Origin: Allodiplogaster sudhausi
Lineage: Eukaryota; Nematoda; Chromadorea; Rhabditida; Diplogasteridae
Length of the DNA: 64,000 nt
Direction of reading: 5' to 3'
Assembly: GCA_945643635.1 (NCBI GenBank)
Contig: CALZFC010000278.1
Location: forward strand, 186,001-250,000
Shown: positions 53,401 through 64,000 of the stretch, piece by piece
Layout of the letters: each line of letters opens with the position of its first letter
Position numbering within the stretch: the stretch's first letter is position 1
Notes under the pieces: generated by a model
Told to the model about the DNA's origin: nothing
The model's input: only the letters and a program-made list of their open reading frames with translations
Databases searched by the model: none
Position numbers and translations under genes: made by a program

Positions 53401-56400
53401 GACGTCCAGATGGACGGAGAATTCTGTTTGCTACGTTAGATTGAAGATTTTAGTTCGGAAACTTTAGCATGTGACTGGTATGGCACAGGCCATTCTCGCA
53501 CGCACATGCAGATATGTACGCTACGCGTCCGCTTGCTTCTTCGGTTTAATTACCCAAGTTTGAGGTACTAATTCGATCTGGCTCACTGAAAGGTGTGGCC
53601 TAAACCACAAATTTTGGAACGGCTCTGCTTAGGTGGAGCCAAAAATTATGTGAAAAGGATAGAGAAATTACTCTATCTTCAAAATTCGAGCATCTAGGGC
53701 AAGTAATCATACATTAGACGCATGTACATGTACATATAGAGTCGTCATCCTTCTCGCTCAGCAAAACTTGTTACAAAGGGCTCAGTAACTCGGCATCTTT
53801 TTGGACGAGGACATCAAACTTGGATGGTAGTCTCCTTCGCATGTGGTGTTGACGACGTCCAGATGGACGGAGAATTCTGTTTGCTACGTTAGATTGAAGA
53901 TTTTAGTTCGGAAACTTTAGCATGTGACTGGTATGGCACAGGCCATTCTCGCACGCACATGCAGATATGTACGCTACGCGTCCGCTTGCTTCTTCGGTTT
54001 AATTACCCAAGTTTGAGGTACTAATTCGATCTGGCTCACTGAAAGGTGTGGCCTAAACCACAAATTTTGGAACGGCTCTGCTTAGGTGGAGCCAAAAATT
54101 ATGTGAAAAGGATAGAGAAATTACTCTATCTTCAAAATTCGAGCATCTAGGGCAAGTAATCATACATTAGACGCATGTACATGTACATATAGAGTCGTCA
54201 TCCTTCTCGCTCAGCAAAACTTGTTACAAAGGGCTCAGTAACTCGGCATCTTTTTGGACGAGGACATCAAACTTGGATGGTAGTCTCCTTCGCATGTGGT
54301 GTTGACGACGTCCAGATGGACGGAGAATTCTGTTTGCTACGTTAGATTGAAGATTTTAGTTCGGAAACTTTAGCATGTGACTGGTATGGCACAGGCCATT
54401 CTCGCACGCACATGCAGATATGTACGCTACGCGTCCGCTTGCTTCTTCGGTTTAATTACCCAAGTTTGAGGTACTAATTCGATCTGGCTCACTGAAAGGT
54501 GTGGCCTAAACCACAAATTTTGGAACGGCTCTGCTTAGGTGGAGCCAAAAATTATGTGAAAAGGATAGAGAAATTACTCTATCTTCAAAATTCGAGCATC
54601 TAGGGCAAGTAATCATACATTAGACGCATGTACATGTACATATAGAGTCGTCATCCTTCTCGCTCAGCAAAACTTGTTACAAAGGGCTCAGTAACTCGGC
54701 ATCTTTTTGGACGAGGACATCAAACTTGGATGGTAGTCTCCTTCGCATGTGGTGTTGACGACGTCCAGATGGACGGAGAATTCTGTTTGCTACGTTAGAT
54801 TGAAGATTTTAGTTCGGAAACTTTAGCATGTGACTGGTATGGCACAGGCCATTCTCGCACGCACATGCAGATATGTACGCTACGCGTCCGCTTGCTTCTT
54901 CGGTTTAATTACCCAAGTTTGAGGTACTAATTCGATCTGGCTCACTGAAAGGTGTGGCCTAAACCACAAATTTTGGAACGGCTCTGCTTAGGTGGAGCCA
55001 AAAATTATGTGAAAAGGATAGAGAAATTACTCTATCTTCAAAATTCGAGCATCTAGGGCAAGTAATCATACATTAGACGCATGTACATGTACATATAGAG
55101 TCGTCATCCTTCTCGCTCAGCAAAACTTGTTACAAAGGGCTCAGTAACTCGGCATCTTTTTGGACGAGGACATCAAACTTGGATGGTAGTCTCCTTCGCA
55201 TGTGGTGTTGACGACGTCCAGATGGACGGAGAATTCTGTTTGCTACGTTAGATTGAAGATTTTAGTTCGGAAACTTTAGCATGTGACTGGTATGGCACAG
55301 GCCATTCTCGCACGCACATGCAGATATGTACGCTACGCGTCCGCTTGCTTCTTCGGTTTAATTACCCAAGTTTGAGGTACTAATTCGATCTGGCTCACTG
55401 AAAGGTGTGGCCTAAACCACAAATTTTGGAACGGCTCTGCTTAGGTGGAGCCAAAAATTATGTGAAAAGGATAGAGAAATTACTCTATCTTCAAAATTCG
55501 AGCATCTAGGGCAAGTAATCATACATTAGACGCATGTACATGTACATATAGAGTCGTCATCCTTCTCGCTCAGCAAAACTTGTTACAAAGGGCTCAGTAA
55601 CTCGGCATCTTTTTGGACGAGGACATCAAACTTGGATGGTAGTCTCCTTCGCATGTGGTGTTGACGACGTCCAGATGGACGGAGAATTCTGTTTGCTACG
55701 TTAGATTGAAGATTTTAGTTCGGAAACTTTAGCATGTGACTGGTATGGCACAGGCCATTCTCGCACGCACATGCAGATATGTACGCTACGCGTCCGCTTG
55801 CTTCTTCGGTTTAATTACCCAAGTTTGAGGTACTAATTCGATCTGGCTCACTGAAAGGTGTGGCCTAAACCACAAATTTTGGAACGGCTCTGCTTAGGTG
55901 GAGCCAAAAATTATGTGAAAAGGATAGAGAAATTACTCTATCTTCAAAATTCGAGCATCTAGGGCAAGTAATCATACATTAGACGCATGTACATGTACAT
56001 ATAGAGTCGTCATCCTTCTCGCTCAGCAAAACTTGTTACAAAGGGCTCAGTAACTCGGCATCTTTTTGGACGAGGACATCAAACTTGGATGGTAGTCTCC
56101 TTCGCATGTGGTGTTGACGACGTCCAGATGGACGGAGAATTCTGTTTGCTACGTTAGATTGAAGATTTTAGTTCGGAAACTTTAGCATGTGACTGGTATG
56201 GCACAGGCCATTCTCGCACGCACATGCAGATATGTACGCTACGCGTCCGCTTGCTTCTTCGGTTTAATTACCCAAGTTTGAGGTACTAATTCGATCTGGC
56301 TCACTGAAAGGTGTGGCCTAAACCACAAATTTTGGAACGGCTCTGCTTAGGTGGAGCCAAAAATTATGTGAAAAGGATAGAGAAATTACTCTATCTTCAA

Positions 56401-59400
56401 AATTCGAGCATCTAGGGCAAGTAATCATACATTAGACGCATGTACATGTACATATAGAGTCGTCATCCTTCTCGCTCAGCAAAACTTGTTACAAAGGGCT
56501 CAGTAACTCGGCATCTTTTTGGACGAGGACATCAAACTTGGATGGTAGTCTCCTTCGCATGTGGTGTTGACGACGTCCAGATGGACGGAGAATTCTGTTT
56601 GCTACGTTAGATTGAAGATTTTAGTTCGGAAACTTTAGCATGTGACTGGTATGGCACAGGCCATTCTCGCACGCACATGCAGATATGTACGCTACGCGTC
56701 CGCTTGCTTCTTCGGTTTAATTACCCAAGTTTGAGGTACTAATTCGATCTGGCTCACTGAAAGGTGTGGCCTAAACCACAAATTTTGGAACGGCTCTGCT
56801 TAGGTGGAGCCAAAAATTATGTGAAAAGGATAGAGAAATTACTCTATCTTCAAAATTCGAGCATCTAGGGCAAGTAATCATACATTAGACGCATGTACAT
56901 GTACATATAGAGTCGTCATCCTTCTCGCTCAGCAAAACTTGTTACAAAGGGCTCAGTAACTCGGCATCTTTTTGGACGAGGACATCAAACTTGGATGGTA
57001 GTCTCCTTCGCATGTGGTGTTGACGACGTCCAGATGGACGGAGAATTCTGTTTGCTACGTTAGATTGAAGATTTTAGTTCGGAAACTTTAGCATGTGACT
57101 GGTATGGCACAGGCCATTCTCGCACGCACATGCAGATATGTACGCTACGCGTCCGCTTGCTTCTTCGGTTTAATTACCCAAGTTTGAGGTACTAATTCGA
57201 TCTGGCTCACTGAAAGGTGTGGCCTAAACCACAAATTTTGGAACGGCTCTGCTTAGGTGGAGCCAAAAATTATGTGAAAAGGATAGAGAAATTACTCTAT
57301 CTTCAAAATTCGAGCATCTAGGGCAAGTAATCATACATTAGACGCATGTACATGTACATATAGAGTCGTCATCCTTCTCGCTCAGCAAAACTTGTTACAA
57401 AGGGCTCAGTAACTCGGCATCTTTTTGGACGAGGACATCAAACTTGGATGGTAGTCTCCTTCGCATGTGGTGTTGACGACGTCCAGATGGACGGAGAATT
57501 CTGTTTGCTACGTTAGATTGAAGATTTTAGTTCGGAAACTTTAGCATGTGACTGGTATGGCACAGGCCATTCTCGCACGCACATGCAGATATGTACGCTA
57601 CGCGTCCGCTTGCTTCTTCGGTTTAATTACCCAAGTTTGAGGTACTAATTCGATCTGGCTCACTGAAAGGTGTGGCCTAAACCACAAATTTTGGAACGGC
57701 TCTGCTTAGGTGGAGCCAAAAATTATGTGAAAAGGATAGAGAAATTACTCTATCTTCAAAATTCGAGCATCTAGGGCAAGTAATCATACATTAGACGCAT
57801 GTACATGTACATATAGAGTCGTCATCCTTCTCGCTCAGCAAAACTTGTTACAAAGGGCTCAGTAACTCGGCATCTTTTTGGACGAGGACATCAAACTTGG
57901 ATGGTAGTCTCCTTCGCATGTGGTGTTGACGACGTCCAGATGGACGGAGAATTCTGTTTGCTACGTTAGATTGAAGATTTTAGTTCGGAAACTTTAGCAT
58001 GTGACTGGTATGGCACAGGCCATTCTCGCACGCACATGCAGATATGTACGCTACGCGTCCGCTTGCTTCTTCGGTTTAATTACCCAAGTTTGAGGTACTA
58101 ATTCGATCTGGCTCACTGAAAGGTGTGGCCTAAACCACAAATTTTGGAACGGCTCTGCTTAGGTGGAGCCAAAAATTATGTGAAAAGGATAGAGAAATTA
58201 CTCTATCTTCAAAATTCGAGCATCTAGGGCAAGTAATCATACATTAGACGCATGTACATGTACATATAGAGTCGTCATCCTTCTCGCTCAGCAAAACTTG
58301 TTACAAAGGGCTCAGTAACTCGGCATCTTTTTGGACGAGGACATCAAACTTGGATGGTAGTCTCCTTCGCATGTGGTGTTGACGACGTCCAGATGGACGG
58401 AGAATTCTGTTTGCTACGTTAGATTGAAGATTTTAGTTCGGAAACTTTAGCATGTGACTGGTATGGCACAGGCCATTCTCGCACGCACATGCAGATATGT
58501 ACGCTACGCGTCCGCTTGCTTCTTCGGTTTAATTACCCAAGTTTGAGGTACTAATTCGATCTGGCTCACTGAAAGGTGTGGCCTAAACCACAAATTTTGG
58601 AACGGCTCTGCTTAGGTGGAGCCAAAAATTATGTGAAAAGGATAGAGAAATTACTCTATCTTCAAAATTCGAGCATCTAGGGCAAGTAATCATACATTAG
58701 ACGCATGTACATGTACATATAGAGTCGTCATCCTTCTCGCTCAGCAAAACTTGTTACAAAGGGCTCAGTAACTCGGCATCTTTTTGGACGAGGACATCAA
58801 ACTTGGATGGTAGTCTCCTTCGCATGTGGTGTTGACGACGTCCAGATGGACGGAGAATTCTGTTTGCTACGTTAGATTGAAGATTTTAGTTCGGAAACTT
58901 TAGCATGTGACTGGTATGGCACAGGCCATTCTCGCACGCACATGCAGATATGTACGCTACGCGTCCGCTTGCTTCTTCGGTTTAATTACCCAAGTTTGAG
59001 GTACTAATTCGATCTGGCTCACTGAAAGGTGTGGCCTAAACCACAAATTTTGGAACGGCTCTGCTTAGGTGGAGCCAAAAATTATGTGAAAAGGATAGAG
59101 AAATTACTCTATCTTCAAAATTCGAGCATCTAGGGCAAGTAATCATACATTAGACGCATGTACATGTACATATAGAGTCGTCATCCTTCTCGCTCAGCAA
59201 AACTTGTTACAAAGGGCTCAGTAACTCGGCATCTTTTTGGACGAGGACATCAAACTTGGATGGTAGTCTCCTTCGCATGTGGTGTTGACGACGTCCAGAT
59301 GGACGGAGAATTCTGTTTGCTACGTTAGATTGAAGATTTTAGTTCGGAAACTTTAGCATGTGACTGGTATGGCACAGGCCATTCTCGCACGCACATGCAG

Positions 59401-62400
59401 ATATGTACGCTACGCGTCCGCTTGCTTCTTCGGTTTAATTACCCAAGTTTGAGGTACTAATTCGATCTGGCTCACTGAAAGGTGTGGCCTAAACCACAAA
59501 TTTTGGAACGGCTCTGCTTAGGTGGAGCCAAAAATTATGTGAAAAGGATAGAGAAATTACTCTATCTTCAAAATTCGAGCATCTAGGGCAAGTAATCATA
59601 CATTAGACGCATGTACATGTACATATAGAGTCGTCATCCTTCTCGCTCAGCAAAACTTGTTACAAAGGGCTCAGTAACTCGGCATCTTTTTGGACGAGGA
59701 CATCAAACTTGGATGGTAGTCTCCTTCGCATGTGGTGTTGACGACGTCCAGATGGACGGAGAATTCTGTTTGCTACGTTAGATTGAAGATTTTAGTTCGG
59801 AAACTTTAGCATGTGACTGGTATGGCACAGGCCATTCTCGCACGCACATGCAGATATGTACGCTACGCGTCCGCTTGCTTCTTCGGTTTAATTACCCAAG
59901 TTTGAGGTACTAATTCGATCTGGCTCACTGAAAGGTGTGGCCTAAACCACAAATTTTGGAACGGCTCTGCTTAGGTGGAGCCAAAAATTATGTGAAAAGG
60001 ATAGAGAAATTACTCTATCTTCAAAATTCGAGCATCTAGGGCAAGTAATCATACATTAGACGCATGTACATGTACATATAGAGTCGTCATCCTTCTCGCT
60101 CAGCAAAACTTGTTACAAAGGGCTCAGTAACTCGGCATCTTTTTGGACGAGGACATCAAACTTGGATGGTAGTCTCCTTCGCATGTGGTGTTGACGACGT
60201 CCAGATGGACGGAGAATTCTGTTTGCTACGTTAGATTGAAGATTTTAGTTCGGAAACTTTAGCATGTGACTGGTATGGCACAGGCCATTCTCGCACGCAC
60301 ATGCAGATATGTACGCTACGCGTCCGCTTGCTTCTTCGGTTTAATTACCCAAGTTTGAGGTACTAATTCGATCTGGCTCACTGAAAGGTGTGGCCTAAAC
60401 CACAAATTTTGGAACGGCTCTGCTTAGGTGGAGCCAAAAATTATGTGAAAAGGATAGAGAAATTACTCTATCTTCAAAATTCGAGCATCTAGGGCAAGTA
60501 ATCATACATTAGACGCATGTACATGTACATATAGAGTCGTCATCCTTCTCGCTCAGCAAAACTTGTTACAAAGGGCTCAGTAACTCGGCATCTTTTTGGA
60601 CGAGGACATCAAACTTGGATGGTAGTCTCCTTCGCATGTGGTGTTGACGACGTCCAGATGGACGGAGAATTCTGTTTGCTACGTTAGATTGAAGATTTTA
60701 GTTCGGAAACTTTAGCATGTGACTGGTATGGCACAGGCCATTCTCGCACGCACATGCAGATATGTACGCTACGCGTCCGCTTGCTTCTTCGGTTTAATTA
60801 CCCAAGTTTGAGGTACTAATTCGATCTGGCTCACTGAAAGGTGTGGCCTAAACCACAAATTTTGGAACGGCTCTGCTTAGGTGGAGCCAAAAATTATGTG
60901 AAAAGGATAGAGAAATTACTCTATCTTCAAAATTCGAGCATCTAGGGCAAGTAATCATACATTAGACGCATGTACATGTACATATAGAGTCGTCATCCTT
61001 CTCGCTCAGCAAAACTTGTTACAAAGGGCTCAGTAACTCGGCATCTTTTTGGACGAGGACATCAAACTTGGATGGTAGTCTCCTTCGCATGTGGTGTTGA
61101 CGACGTCCAGATGGACGGAGAATTCTGTTTGCTACGTTAGATTGAAGATTTTAGTTCGGAAACTTTAGCATGTGACTGGTATGGCACAGGCCATTCTCGC
61201 ACGCACATGCAGATATGTACGCTACGCGTCCGCTTGCTTCTTCGGTTTAATTACCCAAGTTTGAGGTACTAATTCGATCTGGCTCACTGAAAGGTGTGGC
61301 CTAAACCACAAATTTTGGAACGGCTCTGCTTAGGTGGAGCCAAAAATTATGTGAAAAGGATAGAGAAATTACTCTATCTTCAAAATTCGAGCATCTAGGG
61401 CAAGTAATCATACATTAGACGCATGTACATGTACATATAGAGTCGTCATCCTTCTCGCTCAGCAAAACTTGTTACAAAGGGCTCAGTAACTCGGCATCTT
61501 TTTGGACGAGGACATCAAACTTGGATGGTAGTCTCCTTCGCATGTGGTGTTGACGACGTCCAGATGGACGGAGAATTCTGTTTGCTACGTTAGATTGAAG
61601 ATTTTAGTTCGGAAACTTTAGCATGTGACTGGTATGGCACAGGCCATTCTCGCACGCACATGCAGATATGTACGCTACGCGTCCGCTTGCTTCTTCGGTT
61701 TAATTACCCAAGTTTGAGGTACTAATTCGATCTGGCTCACTGAAAGGTGTGGCCTAAACCACAAATTTTGGAACGGCTCTGCTTAGGTGGAGCCAAAAAT
61801 TATGTGAAAAGGATAGAGAAATTACTCTATCTTCAAAATTCGAGCATCTAGGGCAAGTAATCATACATTAGACGCATGTACATGTACATATAGAGTCGTC
61901 ATCCTTCTCGCTCAGCAAAACTTGTTACAAAGGGCTCAGTAACTCGGCATCTTTTTGGACGAGGACATCAAACTTGGATGGTAGTCTCCTTCGCATGTGG
62001 TGTTGACGACGTCCAGATGGACGGAGAATTCTGTTTGCTACGTTAGATTGAAGATTTTAGTTCGGAAACTTTAGCATGTGACTGGTATGGCACAGGCCAT
62101 TCTCGCACGCACATGCAGATATGTACGCTACGCGTCCGCTTGCTTCTTCGGTTTAATTACCCAAGTTTGAGGTACTAATTCGATCTGGCTCACTGAAAGG
62201 TGTGGCCTAAACCACAAATTTTGGAACGGCTCTGCTTAGGTGGAGCCAAAAATTATGTGAAAAGGATAGAGAAATTACTCTATCTTCAAAATTCGAGCAT
62301 CTAGGGCAAGTAATCATACATTAGACGCATGTACATGTACATATAGAGTCGTCATCCTTCTCGCTCAGCAAAACTTGTTACAAAGGGCTCAGTAACTCGG

Positions 62401-63606
62401 CATCTTTTTGGACGAGGACATCAAACTTGGATGGTAGTCTCCTTCGCATGTGGTGTTGACGACGTCCAGATGGACGGAGAATTCTGTTTGCTACGTTAGA
62501 TTGAAGATTTTAGTTCATAAACTTTAGCATGTGACTGGTATGGCACAGGCCATTCTCGCACGCACATGCAGATATGTACGCTACGCGTCCGCTTGCTTCT
62601 TCGGTTTAATTACCCAAGTTTGAGGTACTAATTCGATCTGGCTCACTGAAAGGTGTGGCCTAAACCACAAATTTTGGAACGGCTCTGCTTAGGTGGAGCC
62701 AAAAATTATGTGAAAAGGATAGAGAAATTACTCTATCTTCAAAATTCGAGCATCTAGGGCAAGTAATCATACATTAGACGCATGTACATGTACATATAGA
62801 GTCGTCATCCTTCTCGCTCAGCAAAACTTGTTACAAAGGGCTCAGTAACTCGGCATCTTTTTGGACGAGGACATCAAACTTGGATGGTAGTCTCCTTCGC
62901 ATGTGGTGTTGACGACGTCCAGATGGACGGAGAATTCTGTTTGCTACGTTAGATTGAAGATTTTAGTTCGGAAACTTTAGCATGTGACTGGTATGGCACA
63001 GGCCATTCTCGCACGCACATGCAGATATGTACGCTACGCGTCCGCTTGCTTCTTCGGTTTAATTACCCAAGTTTGAGGTACTAATTCGATCTGGCTCACT
63101 GAAAGGTGTGGCCTAAACCACAAATTTTGGAACGGCTCTGCTTAGGTGGAGCCAAAAATTATGTGAAAAGGATAGAGAAATTACTCTATCTTCAAAATTC
63201 GAGCATCTAGGGCAAGTAATCATACATTAGACGCATGTACATGTACATATAGAGTCGTCATCCTTCTCGCTCAGCAAAACTTGTTACAAAGGGCTCAGTA
63301 ACTCGGCATCTTTTTGGACGAGGACATCAAACTTGGATGGTAGTCTCCTTCGCATGTGGTGTTGACGACGTCCAGATGGACGGAGAATTCTGTTTGCTAC
63401 GTTAGATTGAAGATTTTAGTTCGGAAACTTTAGCATGTGACTGGTATGGCACAGGCCATTCTCGCACGCACATGCAGATATGTACGCTACGCGTCCGCTT
63501 GCTTCTTCGGTTTAATTACCCAAGTTTGAGGTACTAATTCGATCTGGCTCACTGAAAGGTGTGGCCTAAACCACAAATTTTGGAACGGCTCTGCTTAGGT
63601 GGAGCC
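11414..63606 (+). ncRNA. Uniform block of 116 complete SL1 RNA genes, copies 27-142
   Basis: Leader starts fall at 11414 + 453n for n = 0 to 115, and each RNA gene covers 98 nt from that start. Checked landmarks include 11414, 20474, 62603 and 63962 (n = 116, the cut copy), so the register never slips across more than 52 kb. On reading through I saw no differences in RNA or promoter block, and only one spacer variant (62517-62518, upstream of copy 140 at 62603). Each unit carries the same -64 to -1 block, the 3' inverted repeat and the palindromes described for copy 1. This core would be expected to provide most SL1 donor RNA. The extreme uniformity fits a homogenised array interior but could be exaggerated by consensus polishing. 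Confidence 0.93.
62517..62518. other. Two-base spacer variant (GG to AT) upstream of copy 140
   Basis: This is the only departure from the consensus that I saw in the uniform block: TTCATAAAC in place of TTCGGAAAC, at -86/-85 of the leader at 62603. It is the same change, at the same place in the unit, as at 7364-7365, which is 122 units earlier. Confidence 0.9.
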
Positions 63607-63961
63607 AAAAATTATGTGAAAAGGATAGAGAAATTACTCTATCTTCAAAATTCGAGCATCTAGGGCAAGTAATCATACATTAGACGCATGTACATGTACA
63701 TATAGAGTCGTCATCCTTCTCGCTCAGCAAAACTTGTTACAAAGGGCTCAGTAACTCGGCATCTTTTTGGACGAGGACATCAAACTTGGATGGTAGTCTC
63801 CTTCGCATGTGGTGTTGACGACGTCCAGATGGACGGAGAATTCTGTTTGCTACGTTAGATTGAAGATTTTAGTTCGGAAACTTTAGCATGTGACTGGTAT
63901 GGCACAGGCCATTCTCGCACGCACATGCAGATATGTACGCTACGCGTCCGCTTGCTTCTTC

Positions 63962-64000
63962 GGTTTAATTACCCAAGTTTGAGGTACTAATTCGATCTGG
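63962..64000 (+). ncRNA. SL1 RNA gene, copy 143, 5' part (cut by window end)
   Basis: The first 39 nt are present: the complete 22-nt leader, the GT donor and the intron up to CTGG at the start of stem II. All match copy 1. The Sm site and stem III lie beyond the window, so the array continues past this end. Confidence 0.95.

Larger units (their letters stand above)
1..64000 (+). repeat. Tandem array of SL1 spliced-leader RNA genes, 453-bp unit
   Basis: A single direct tandem array fills the window. The unit is 453 bp, each with one SL1 RNA gene (about 98 nt) and a spacer of about 355 bp, all in the same orientation. Leader starts (copy 1 to 27) are 400, 853, 1038, 1490, 1673, 2126, 2579, 3032, 3485, 3938, 4391, 4844, 5241, 5694, 6147, 6600, 6997, 7450, 7903, 8356, 8752, 9205, 9658, 10111, 10564, 10961, 11414; after that they fall at 11414 + 453n up to 63962 (copy 143). 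Neither array edge is present. I found no 5S rRNA, U6, tRNA or transposon sequence in the spacer. Stop codons occur in all six frames of the unit, so no long reading frame crosses it. Arrays like this arise and stay uniform through unequal crossing-over and gene conversion. Confidence 0.98.

Noticed and set aside
1..64000. Possible CRISPR array or protein repeat
   Set aside because: The 453-bp unit repeats as a whole, spacers are identical instead of unique, and the conserved core is a recognisable nematode SL1 RNA. There are no cas genes.
1..64000. Reading frames recurring in phase in every unit
   Set aside because: 453 is divisible by 3, so any short open frame repeats in phase and can look like a repeated gene. 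Each of the six frames has stop codons within the unit, and the frames show no recognisable protein.
1..64000. Ordinary satellite DNA without function
   Set aside because: Each unit contains a full SL RNA with leader, splice donor, GAAA stem-loop, Sm site and terminal hairpin, and nearly all copies keep them unchanged.
1..64000. Assignment to a named nematode genus
   Set aside because: The SL1 leader is nearly invariant across nematodes, and I cannot match the intron or spacer to one species from memory.

Overview
The whole window is one head-to-tail tandem array of nematode SL1 spliced-leader RNA genes, all on the + strand. The 22-nt leader starting GGTTTAATTACCC and ending GTTTGAG is the SL1 leader shared by most nematodes. 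It is followed at once by a GT splice donor, a GAAA-capped stem-loop, an AATTTTGG Sm site and a 3' terminal hairpin, which is the full layout of a trans-splicing donor snRNP. The organism is therefore a nematode; I cannot name the clade or species from this sequence. There are no protein-coding genes, tRNAs, rRNAs or unique flanking DNA, and the array runs off both ends of the window.

The standard unit is 453 bp: an SL RNA of about 98 nt and a spacer of about 355 bp. There are 143 leader starts (the last gene is cut by the window end) plus the 3' half of one gene at position 1. Of the 142 start-to-start intervals, 135 are exactly 453 bp. The exceptions are 185, 452, 183, 397, 397, 396 and 397 bp, and they sum correctly to the observed span of 400 to 63962.

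Layout: (a) 1-1770 is the most disturbed part. It has two very short units (copies 3 and 5), in which most of the spacer is gone, and copy 4, which carries substitutions in the leader (G2A) and intron (C36G). (b) 1771-4843 is regular (copies 6-12). (c) 4844-11058 has a higher-order pattern: copies 13, 17, 21 and 26 have lost about 56 bp directly upstream of the leader, where a nematode snRNA-type promoter should lie, and they recur every 4, 4 and 5 units. (d) 11414-64000 is a run of 117 leader starts at exactly 11414 + 453n. The only difference I saw there is a 2-base change at 62517-62518, which also occurs at 7364-7365.

How it works (family knowledge plus inference): each gene should be transcribed by RNA polymerase II from a short proximal promoter, capped, bound by Sm proteins, and used to donate its 22-nt 5' exon to the 5' ends of many mRNAs. 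High copy number supplies enough donor RNA. The main departure from the well-known Caenorhabditis arrangement is that no 5S rRNA gene is interspersed with SL1. The uniformity was read by eye and checked by position arithmetic, not by computed alignment.
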